Assembly (NCBI GenBank): GCA_002345205.1
Contig: DDVI01000121.1
Coordinates: 14,140-23,598 of the forward strand
DNA from: Bdellovibrionaceae bacterium UBA2316
GTDB taxonomy: Bacteria; Bdellovibrionota; Bdellovibrionia; Bdellovibrionales; Bdellovibrionaceae
Direction of reading: 5' to 3'
Length of the DNA stretch: 9,459 bases
Part shown: in pieces, positions 1 through 6,420 of the stretch
How the letters are laid out: each line of letters opens with the position of its first letter
Position numbering within the stretch: the first letter of the stretch is position 1
Translations under genes and position numbers: made by a program
Notes under the pieces: generated by a model
Told to the model about the DNA's origin: nothing
Seen by the model: the letters and a program-made list of their open reading frames with translations, nothing else
Databases searched by the model: none

Positions 1-947
1 TGAGAAACTAAAATTTGGCCGTTATTGGCATAATGGCACATGCGTGATGCAAAGTTCGCTACTGGACCGATGACTGAATATTGCCAGAATTGGTCGAAAC
101 CGATTCCACCCATCGTTGCAAATCCTTCGGCTAATCCAATTCCGAAATCGATCGCGTAGCCTTTCCCCTTCCAAACTTGCTTTTGTTCGTTCAGCACATC
201 GCGAATTTCCATCGCCATACGTAAACCAACTTCTTGATGATTTACGATAGGTAAAGGATCGTTAAGAAACAGCATAATTCCGTCGCCGGCTAAGTGGCCC
301 AATGTGGCTTTGTATTTAGCGGCACACGCCCCCACGGCCGTATAATAATGATTTAAAATATCTAAAACTTCTTCCGGCTCGGCGGTTTCAGAAAAGGCAG
401 TGAACCCACGTAAGTCAGAAAACAAAACAGTCACTTGAGCCCGATGTAACTTTAAAGCTAATTGCTGATGGTCTTCCACGACAAGATCAGCGATGTTCGG
501 TGAAATAAATCGAGTCAAACGTCCCAGGCGTTCAAGAGCCTGCACACGAATTTTTAAAAGGGATGATACCTTGGCCAGTAGCTCTTCGTTTCGAAATGGT
601 TTTTGGATAAAATCGTCAGCTCCCACATCAAGACCCATTGTTTTTTCTTTGAGTGCATCGTTACCCGTTACCATCACAATTGGAATTCGATCATGGGCAT
701 ATTTTTCGCGAACGGAACGGCATAAATCATAGCCCGTTGAACCAGGCATATTGATGTCCGTTACGACTAAATCAAAATTTTTCTTAGTAAAGGCATCTGA
801 TTTTAAAAACAGGCTTGCAGAGCTAAAAACAATAACATCATAGCCATGCGTTTCCAGAGTGCAACATAGCACTTCCCTGAACATTTCATCGTCATCAACC
901 ACGCAAATTACGGGTTTTAACTTTTTAGTTTTTGGCTCAGATTCCAT
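1..947 (-). CDS. Response regulator receiver fused to class III adenylate/guanylate cyclase domain (3' end cut by window edge)
   Basis: This is a two-domain signalling protein: a phosphorylation-controlled receiver predicted to govern synthesis of a cyclic nucleotide, with no membrane segment visible. From the ATG at 947, 315 codons are open to the left edge and the stop lies outside. Receiver, about residues 12-133: acidic pocket D18-D20, phosphoacceptor D64 in TDINMPG, switch T94 in VTG, and K116 in QKPF. After a linker with the FISPNIADLV pattern, the cyclase domain starts near 171: metal aspartates D178 (FSDLRGFT) and D222 (AGDG), and transition-state residues N298 and R302 (NFASRM). The base-recognition positions are not canonical: H218 replaces the usual Lys and S291 replaces Asp/Thr. 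Which nucleotide it cyclises is therefore uncertain. An in-frame stop about 45 nt upstream limits alternative starts, and no strong ribosome binding site is seen. Family assignment is secure; substrate is not. Confidence 0.93.
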   Translation of the reverse strand, partial: MESEPKTKKLKPVICVVDDDEMFREVLCCTLETHGYDVIVFSSASLFLKSDAFTKKNFDLVVTDINMPGSTGYDLCRSVREKYAHDRIPIVMVTGNDALKEKTMGLDVGADDFIQKPFRNEELLAKVSSLLKIRVQALERLGRLTRFISPNIADLVVEDHQQLALKLHRAQVTVLFSDLRGFTAFSETAEPEEVLDILNHYYTAVGACAAKYKATLGHLAGDGIMLFLNDPLPIVNHQEVGLRMAMEIRDVLNEQKQVWKGKGYAIDFGIGLAEGFATMGGIGFDQFWQYSVIGPVANFASRMCHYANNGQILVS

Positions 948-986
948 CAGTCTTTTAGTCGTCAGTTCAACCTTTAAACTTTATAA

Positions 987-1027
987 ACCTTGGTCGCGCC
1001 CCAGTAAAATCTGGTCACGACCAAGGT
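987..1027. repeat. Inverted repeat / hairpin A in the divergent intergenic region
   Basis: Two perfectly complementary 10-base arms, ACCTTGGTCG at 987-996 and CGACCAAGGT at 1018-1027, enclose a second inner stem, CCAG at 1001-1004 with CTGG at 1011-1014, closed by a TAAAAT loop. The result is a long stem with one internal bulge. It lies between divergently transcribed genes and is not followed by a clean T-run on either strand, so an ordinary terminator is unlikely. If transcribed, it would most probably sit in the leader of the cyclase gene, 40 nt before its ATG. It could instead be a protein-binding dyad or a small palindromic repeat element. Confidence 0.8.
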
Positions 1028-1046
1028 GTCTATTATTTAGACACCT
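1024..1046. repeat. Inverted repeat / hairpin B, sharing four bases with hairpin A
   Basis: AGGTGTCTA at 1024-1032 and TAGACACCT at 1038-1046 are perfect 9-base complements around a 5-base loop, TTATT. The first four bases (AGGT, 1024-1027) are also the last four bases of hairpin A, so the two structures cannot both form completely on one strand. There is no T-run after it. Its role is unknown; it may be part of a leader structure or an operator. Confidence 0.78.
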
Positions 1047-1111
1047 GCCATTCGTTTTAAGGCCCATATCGGCCAACCCACCCCCAGCGCAAGCCCTAAT
1101 TCAACTAAAGC

Positions 1112-1140
1112 CTGAAAGTTAGGCATCATTTTGGTATTAC
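1112..1140 (+). promoter_or_regulatory. Possible sigma70-type promoter for the Cys-rich lipoprotein gene
   Basis: CTGAAA at 1112-1117 and TATTAC at 1135-1140 are separated by 17 nt, each matching four of six consensus bases. This would start transcription near 1147, giving a leader of about 20 nt before the ATG at 1167. A short GCCT/AGGC dyad (1110-1113, 1121-1124) overlaps the -35 box. The match is modest and the call is tentative. Confidence 0.3.
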
Positions 1141-1166
1141 GTTAGGATGTGAACAAAGGATTTTAT

Positions 1167-1718
1167 ATGAAAAACCTATTTTATGCATTTGTAGTGACGT
1201 CCCTTTTCTTGGTGGCCTGCAACAAACCCAATAACGAAACGGTAGCCGCCCCGCCGGCCGTGACCAATCAATGCATTCAGCAAACCAACACCTATTACAG
1301 CACATGTAATTCACAAGCGTACAATCAATATTCTGCTTACGGTTTCAGCGCTTATCCCTATACAAACTTTTATAACTACAACTGGGCTGGCGGCGGATAT
1401 TCTTATATGCCACTATGCGATTGCCCAGCAGGTTCACGTCCAGTTTATAGCGGAACAATTGGAATGGGCTGCGTACAGGTTCAATATTTTGACCCGATTG
1501 CCGTTGGTGTTTATTACTACTCATTAACTCCTAACAATTACCAATGGGTCAATTGGACGCAGGTTTCAAATATTTCCGGTTCTGTGGGCAATTTAAATAA
1601 TTGCTACCAACAGGTGGCTTTATCTTGCTTCATTGATACGCCGGGAACCTGTGGTAGTGGCCTAGTTTGCCAACCTACATCAGGTGGTTCTCGCTTAGGA
1701 ATTTGCCGCCGCCAATAA
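1167..1718 (+). CDS. Cys-rich, Tyr/Asn-rich lipoprotein of unknown function
   Basis: I do not recognise a named family. ATG at 1167 is chosen because AAAGGA at 1155-1160 stands 6 nt before it; a GTG at 1149 is in frame but would put that site inside the gene. The 183-residue product begins with a lysine and a hydrophobic stretch, then the lipobox LVAC, predicting lipid attachment at C18. N19 follows, so no inner-membrane retention signal of the Asp type is present and an outer-membrane location is plausible. The mature part is rich in Tyr, Asn and Gln in its first half (many YxxY and NxY pairs). It carries ten further cysteines, an even number consistent with disulfides outside the cytoplasm. 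Two cysteine segments stand out: CDCPAGSRPVY...GMGC in the middle and a C-terminal block with CFIDTPGTC, GLVC and GIC. It is probably an exported surface or periplasmic protein; role unknown. Confidence 0.85.
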   Translation: MKNLFYAFVVTSLFLVACNKPNNETVAAPPAVTNQCIQQTNTYYSTCNSQAYNQYSAYGFSAYPYTNFYNYNWAGGGYSYMPLCDCPAGSRPVYSGTIGMGCVQVQYFDPIAVGVYYYSLTPNNYQWVNWTQVSNISGSVGNLNNCYQQVALSCFIDTPGTCGSGLVCQPTSGGSRLGICRRQ

Positions 1719-1734
1719 CAGCTTAAGTTAGATG

Positions 1735-1762
1735 TTGATTCAGTGATTTGACCTGATATTCT
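1735..1762 (+). promoter_or_regulatory. Possible promoter of the prlC-nadK-recN-peptidase operon
   Basis: The 65-nt gap before the M3 peptidase gene contains TTGATT at 1735-1740 and TATTCT at 1757-1762, 16 nt apart, each matching four of six consensus bases. No terminator is visible between the lipoprotein gene and this gene, so read-through from upstream is also possible. Weak call. Confidence 0.25.
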
Positions 1763-1783
1763 TTGGAATCAAAGGATATCATT

Positions 1784-3817
1784 ATGTCACAAAACCCATT
1801 AATTGAGCCTCTAAAAAACTTCGACAAAGCATTACCGTTTGATCAAATTACGGCGGATCATTTTATTCCCGCAGTTGAACACTGGGTGATCGATGCTAAA
1901 AAAAATATTCAACACATTCTAGACAATCCAAATACACCAACATTTGAAAATGTTATCTTTGCTTTAGAAAAAAGCTCAGAGCGTTTAGATCAAGCTTCAT
2001 TAACTTTCGGAAACTTAGAAGTGGCGAATGGTGATGAAAAAATTCATGAAGTTGGAAAAAAGTTATACCCGCTTTTAGCCAGCTTCAGTTCCGACATTAC
2101 TTTAAACTCAGCACTGTTTGAAAAAATTAAATATGTTTATGATCACAAAAAAGATTTCAGCCTAACGGTTGAGGAATCTCGCTTACTAGATAAAACATAC
2201 CTTAGCTTTACTCGAAACGGAGCGCTATTAGATGCGACTAAGAAAGACGCTCTTAGGAAAATTGACCAAGAATTATCGACATTAGGTCCACAGTTTTCGG
2301 AACATGTTTTAAAAGCGACCAATGCATTTGAAATGGTTTTAGAAGCATCTGACTTAGATGGTTTGCCTGAATCAGCTATCGAAGCTGCCAGAGACCTGGC
2401 GATGAGCAAAGGCATGCAAGGTAAATATATTTTCAATTTACAAATCCCCAGTTACTTGCCTCTTGTGACCTATTCAAAACGTCGCGACCTTCGCGAAAAA
2501 GCTTTTCGCGCCTACAATTCACGCGCGGTTGAAGGCCCGCTTAGCAACCAAGATCTAATTAAGAAAATTTTGAAATTAAAACGCGAACGCGCGCAACTTC
2601 TGGGTTTTAAAGACCACGCGGACTTTGTTCTGCAAGAACGAATGGCGCAAACGTCAACACAAGTCACTAGCTTCCTGAAGCGCCTTCAAGATGTTTCATT
2701 CGTAGCCGCTGAAAAAGACTTAAAAGAAGTTTCTGACTTCGCGTACGAAATGGACAAGCTTAACGATTTTAGATCTTGGGACTTTGCGTATTACTCTGAA
2801 AAATTAAAAGAAAAAAAGTATTCATTTAACGAAGAAGATTTAAGACCGTATTTTAAATTAGAAAATGTTGTGAACGGAGTTTTCGAACACGCGCGCAAGT
2901 TATACGGCATCGTTTTCAAAGAGAACACACAATTGCCAGTATATCATCCCGATGTGAAATCCTACGAAATCTATCGCGAAGATAATCAAGCCTACCTTGG
3001 TTTGTTTTACACAGACTTCTTCCCTCGCCAAACTAAAAAAGGTGGCGCGTGGATGACTCTGTTTCGCGAGCAAGGCTATTTCGATGGTGATGTTCGTCGC
3101 CCTCACGTAAGCATAGTTTGCAACTTCACCAAACCGACTGCGACTAAACCGAGTCTATTAACATATGACGAAGTCAGAACTTTATTCCATGAATTCGGAC
3201 ATGCTCTTCATGGAATTTTATCAGATTGCCGTCATCGTTCTATGTCAGGCCCGAACGTATATTGGGACTTTGTCGAATTACCTAGCCAGATCATGGAAAA
3301 CTGGGTGAACGAAAAAGAAAGCTTAGACCTATATGCTCGTCACTACGAAACAAATGATCTGATTCCAAAAGATTTAGTCGACAAATTAGTTCGCTCGCAA
3401 AAATATTTAGCGGGCTGGGCAAGTTTACGACAAGTTCAGTTAGGCACCTTAGATATGGCTTGGCACACCGCTGATCCTGGCACAATCACGGATGTTCAAA
3501 AGTTCGAAGACAATGCCGTATCCGTTTTCCGCCTTTTACCAAAGATCGATGGCATGAATACATCATGTAGCTTCAGTCATATTTTTGCAGGCGGCTATTC
3601 AGCGGGATATTATTCTTACAAATGGGCAGAAGTTTTAGATGCCGATGCATTTGAGTACTTCAAAGAAAAAGGAATCTTTAATAAAGAAGTAGCGGCTCGT
3701 TTCCGCGATAACGTACTTTCAAAAGGGGGCAGTGAGCACCCGATGGAACTCTACAAGAAATTCAGAGGACGTGAACCCGATGCCAATGCATTACTACGCA
3801 GAGATGGTTTAATTTAA
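1784..3817 (+). CDS. prlC: Oligopeptidase A, M3 family zinc metallopeptidase
   Basis: A cytoplasmic zinc endopeptidase that cuts short peptides, including cleaved signal peptides in known relatives. At 677 residues it is close to the usual 680 of E. coli OpdA. The zinc-binding and catalytic motif HEFGH lies at residues 469-473 (H469, E470, H473), with third ligand E498 in DFVELPSQ. These positions agree with my recollection of E. coli OpdA numbering, so the alignment is nearly gap-free. The C-terminal segment HIFAGGYSAGYYSYKWAEVL carries the conserved Gly/Tyr loop that contacts substrate in this family. There is no signal peptide. The ATG at 1784 is chosen over an in-frame TTG at 1763 because AAAGGA at 1771-1776 sits 7 nt before it. 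It is the first gene of the run and its TAA overlaps the nadK ATG by one base. The related enzyme Dcp is less likely, given the length and motif context. Confidence 0.95.
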   Translation: MSQNPLIEPLKNFDKALPFDQITADHFIPAVEHWVIDAKKNIQHILDNPNTPTFENVIFALEKSSERLDQASLTFGNLEVANGDEKIHEVGKKLYPLLASFSSDITLNSALFEKIKYVYDHKKDFSLTVEESRLLDKTYLSFTRNGALLDATKKDALRKIDQELSTLGPQFSEHVLKATNAFEMVLEASDLDGLPESAIEAARDLAMSKGMQGKYIFNLQIPSYLPLVTYSKRRDLREKAFRAYNSRAVEGPLSNQDLIKKILKLKRERAQLLGFKDHADFVLQERMAQTSTQVTSFLKRLQDVSFVAAEKDLKEVSDFAYEMDKLNDFRSWDFAYYSEKLKEKKYSFNEEDLRPYFKLENVVNGVFEHARKLYGIVFKENTQLPVYHPDVKSYEIYREDNQAYLGLFYTDFFPRQTKKGGAWMTLFREQGYFDGDVRRPHVSIVCNFTKPTATKPSLLTYDEVRTLFHEFGHALHGILSDCRHRSMSGPNVYWDFVELPSQIMENWVNEKESLDLYARHYETNDLIPKDLVDKLVRSQKYLAGWASLRQVQLGTLDMAWHTADPGTITDVQKFEDNAVSVFRLLPKIDGMNTSCSFSHIFAGGYSAGYYSYKWAEVLDADAFEYFKEKGIFNKEVAARFRDNVLSKGGSEHPMELYKKFRGREPDANALLRRDGLI

Positions 3818-4695
3818 TGGCGACAAAGAAAAAGAAACCATCATCCTACATTGGAATTGTTTACCGGGAACACTCTGAAAAAGCGATTCAAGCCGCTATC
3901 GAAGTGACTAATTGGCTACGTGAACGCAAATACTCTGTTTACACACTTCCAGAACAAAAACCAATTCCGAACACGTCCATTCTAAAAACGCCTCAAGCAT
4001 GGAAAAAGCTCAGCTTGGTGGTGGTACTAGGAGGCGACGGCACGTACTTAAGAGCTGCTTCGCATATCCATGGTCGCAAAGTTCCAGTGATTGGTTTTAA
4101 CATGGGTTCGCTTGGTTTCTTGACCAATTTTTCGTCGGATCAAGTCTTCCCGATTTTAGAAAAAACTCTGCACGGGGAAATGGAACTACACCCAAGAACA
4201 TTACTTGAAGCTCATATCTACAAAGGACAGAAAAAAGTTAAATCGTTTCTGGCGCTGAATGATATTGTTATCGAGCGCGGTAGTTTTTCGCACTTAATTA
4301 ATACGTCGATCTACAGCGAGAAATTTTTTGTTTCGCAAGTCAAAGCCGACGGATTAATTATCGCAACACCCACTGGTTCAACGGCGTATAATTTAGCTGC
4401 GGGCGGTCCGCTGATTTATCCAGATTCAAAAGCGATTGTTTTAACACCTATAGCCCCTCATAGTTTAAATTCGCGTCCAATCATTTTTCCGGAAGAAAGA
4501 ACGATGAGCTTTAAACTTGAAGGTATCGGTCAACGTGCTCACTTTATCGTAGACGGTCAGCACAAAATTGAAATTTCGAATGAAAATGAAGTGATGATTG
4601 AAAAAAGTCACCAATTCCACTGGGTCGTTCGTTCGCCATCCCATAACTTCTTTCACTTATTGCGAGAGAAATTAAAATTCGGCGATAGGTCTTAA
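3817..4695 (+). CDS. nadK: NAD kinase (ATP-NAD kinase)
   Basis: Phosphorylates NAD to NADP in the cytoplasm, the only known route to NADP. The 292-residue length is typical. Motifs in order: GGDGT at residues 72-76 with the catalytic Asp at 74, GFNMGSLGFLTNF at 93-105, the conserved Asn-Asp at 149-150 (LNDIVIERG), the glycine-rich TPTGSTAYNLAAGGP block starting at 184, and DGQ at 246-248. All expected active-site elements are present. The N-terminus is lysine-rich (TKKKK), which is unremarkable. The ATG shares its A with the stop of the upstream peptidase gene (TAATG), so translation is probably coupled. recN follows after 30 nt; nadK beside recN is a common bacterial arrangement, which supports both calls. 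Confidence 0.96.
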   Translation: MATKKKKPSSYIGIVYREHSEKAIQAAIEVTNWLRERKYSVYTLPEQKPIPNTSILKTPQAWKKLSLVVVLGGDGTYLRAASHIHGRKVPVIGFNMGSLGFLTNFSSDQVFPILEKTLHGEMELHPRTLLEAHIYKGQKKVKSFLALNDIVIERGSFSHLINTSIYSEKFFVSQVKADGLIIATPTGSTAYNLAAGGPLIYPDSKAIVLTPIAPHSLNSRPIIFPEERTMSFKLEGIGQRAHFIVDGQHKIEISNENEVMIEKSHQFHWVVRSPSHNFFHLLREKLKFGDRS

Positions 4696-4725
4696 AGTTT
4701 TTAAAGTATAGATAAGGGGATTCCA

Positions 4726-6420
4726 ATGTTACTAGAATTAAAAGTTGCCAATTTTGCAATTATCGAAAATGTTCACCTGACATTCAAGTCAGGTCTAAAT
4801 ATCATTTCCGGTGAAACCGGCTCTGGTAAGTCTGTACTTTTAAAAAGCTTATCTCTATTGATGGGTAGCAAAACTTCTTCCGATATTATTCGTTTAGGGT
4901 CTGAACAGGCTATCGTTGAAGGTTCATTCGATATTTCAGGACGCGAGGATATCAAGAACAAACTGAATTCATTCGGCATCGAAAACGACGATGATCTACT
5001 GATTGTTCGCCGCGTGATCGTAGCGGATAAATCTCGAGTTTATTTAAATGGTCAGCTGTCTAGTTTGAACTTATTGAAAGATTTAATTTCGCCTTTAGTA
5101 GAAGTTACGGGTTCTTCAGCTCCTCTCGTAGAGCTAACGGGCCAACACGAAAACAAGAGTCTGATGTCCCCTGCCTACCATTTGGATATGCTAGATCGTT
5201 ATGCCGGACTTTGGGACGCTCGTCATCAGTTTCATACTCATTTGGAAAACCTTAGAAAACTAGAAAAAGAATTAATTGTTATTGGTGAAAATAGTAAAAA
5301 TAAAGAACAGCGTTTAGATTATCTAACTTTTCAAAAAAATGAAATCGCGGCTCTGGATCTGGGCCCCGGCGAAGATGAAGCTTTGGAACAAGAAATTAAA
5401 CGTTTAAAGAGCGGAAATAAAATTATTCAGTTTACAAACCAAGTCGAAAGCATGTTAGATAGTGACGAAGATTCGGCTTTAGCACGAATAAAAACTGTTT
5501 TAAAAAAAGGTCACGAGATCACGTCCGTGGATCCGCAATTAGGCGAAAAATTATTAGGCCTAGAAGCAATCAAAACATCCCTAGAAGATGTTTTATTTGA
5601 AATGCGCACGTACACGGACAAAGTGGATTTAGATCCGGAAAACTTGGAAGCTTTAGAAGCCAAGCTAAACAGCCTTAGAAAACTACAAAAAAAATATGGT
5701 CCTTCCTTAGGAGAAATTTTGCAATCGTTGGTTACGATTGAAAATGAAATCCATCAATTAGAAACTCAAGAGCAACGCAAAATTGAAATTGAAAAAGAAA
5801 TTTCTAAAATCAATGCCGACCTAAACAAACGCGCTCAAGAGTTACACAAAAAACGTATACAGGCATCGTTACAATTAAAAGTACTAGTTAACAAAGAACT
5901 TGAAGATCTAAATATGAAAGGTGTTCAGTTTGGCGTTCATGCAGAATCTCGGCCCGAGTTTTCAACAAGCGGTCATTCATATGTTGAATTTACAACTCAA
6001 GCCACCTCAAAAGAGGCTCCTAAATCACTAGCAAAATTCGCTAGTGGCGGTGAACTTTCGCGTATCTTATTGTCTCTTAAAAAAGTGTTGGGAAAATCGG
6101 ATTTACCAAGAACATATTTGTTTGACGAAGTCGACACCGGTGTCTCGGGTGAAACCGCAGAAAAAGTCGGAATTAAACTGAATTCAATTGCTCAAGGCCA
6201 GCAAGTCATCTGCGTTACACATTTACCTCAGGTAGCAGCGCACGGTGACCATCACTATCTAATCCAAAAAGATACTGTGAATGACAAAGTAGCTATGACA
6301 GTAGACGAACTCAACCGTAAAGACAGAATCAAAGAACTAGCCCGATTAATTAGCGGCGAAAAAATAACAAAAACAAGTTTGGCCCACGCCGAGGAGCTAC
6401 TCGGAGGAGCACGTGCTTAG
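4726..6420 (+). CDS. recN: DNA repair protein RecN (SMC-like ATPase)
   Basis: An SMC-like ATPase that acts at DNA double-strand breaks during recombinational repair. The 564 residues are slightly more than E. coli RecN. N-terminal half: Walker A GETGSGKS at 29-36, and the family GQHENKSL segment (about 138-145). Middle: long charged, Lys/Glu/Leu-rich stretches from about 160 to 390, expected to form coiled coil. C-terminal half: ABC signature SGGELSR at 440-446, Walker B ending in D467-E468 (YLFDEVDTG), and the switch histidine H499 in VTHLPQ. A small oddity is a near-repeat just before GQHE, PLVEVTG at 123-129 then PLVELTG at 133-139. The start is supported by AAGGGGA at 4714-4720, 5 nt upstream. 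The gene's last 8 nt overlap the next gene and contain its start codon. No SOS-type operator is evident directly upstream, in keeping with an internal operon position. Confidence 0.96.
   Translation: MLLELKVANFAIIENVHLTFKSGLNIISGETGSGKSVLLKSLSLLMGSKTSSDIIRLGSEQAIVEGSFDISGREDIKNKLNSFGIENDDDLLIVRRVIVADKSRVYLNGQLSSLNLLKDLISPLVEVTGSSAPLVELTGQHENKSLMSPAYHLDMLDRYAGLWDARHQFHTHLENLRKLEKELIVIGENSKNKEQRLDYLTFQKNEIAALDLGPGEDEALEQEIKRLKSGNKIIQFTNQVESMLDSDEDSALARIKTVLKKGHEITSVDPQLGEKLLGLEAIKTSLEDVLFEMRTYTDKVDLDPENLEALEAKLNSLRKLQKKYGPSLGEILQSLVTIENEIHQLETQEQRKIEIEKEISKINADLNKRAQELHKKRIQASLQLKVLVNKELEDLNMKGVQFGVHAESRPEFSTSGHSYVEFTTQATSKEAPKSLAKFASGGELSRILLSLKKVLGKSDLPRTYLFDEVDTGVSGETAEKVGIKLNSIAQGQQVICVTHLPQVAAHGDHHYLIQKDTVNDKVAMTVDELNRKDRIKELARLISGEKITKTSLAHAEELLGGARA
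6403..6407 (+). promoter_or_regulatory. Strong Shine-Dalgarno site inside the end of recN that sets the next gene's start
   Basis: GGAGG lies 5 nt before the GTG at 6413. It is the strongest ribosome binding site in the window and supports the GTG over an in-frame ATG at 6473, whose upstream AGG is only 4 nt away and weaker. Because it lies in recN coding sequence, the two genes are probably translationally coupled. Confidence 0.7.

Noticed and set aside
1..30. Adapter or stop at the left edge
   Set aside because: The cyclase frame stays open with sensible conserved residues to base 1; no adapter match is seen there.
493..732. Open frame antisense to the receiver-cyclase gene
   Set aside because: It is fully explained as a shadow of the conserved minus-strand gene.
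1061..1074. GGCC...GGCC palindrome as a third regulatory hairpin
   Set aside because: Only four pairs around a six-base loop; common by chance.
859..1122. Open frame on the plus strand across the cyclase gene's 5' end and the hairpins
   Set aside because: It lies mostly antisense to the clear receiver domain and inverted repeats, shows low-complexity composition and has no family motif.
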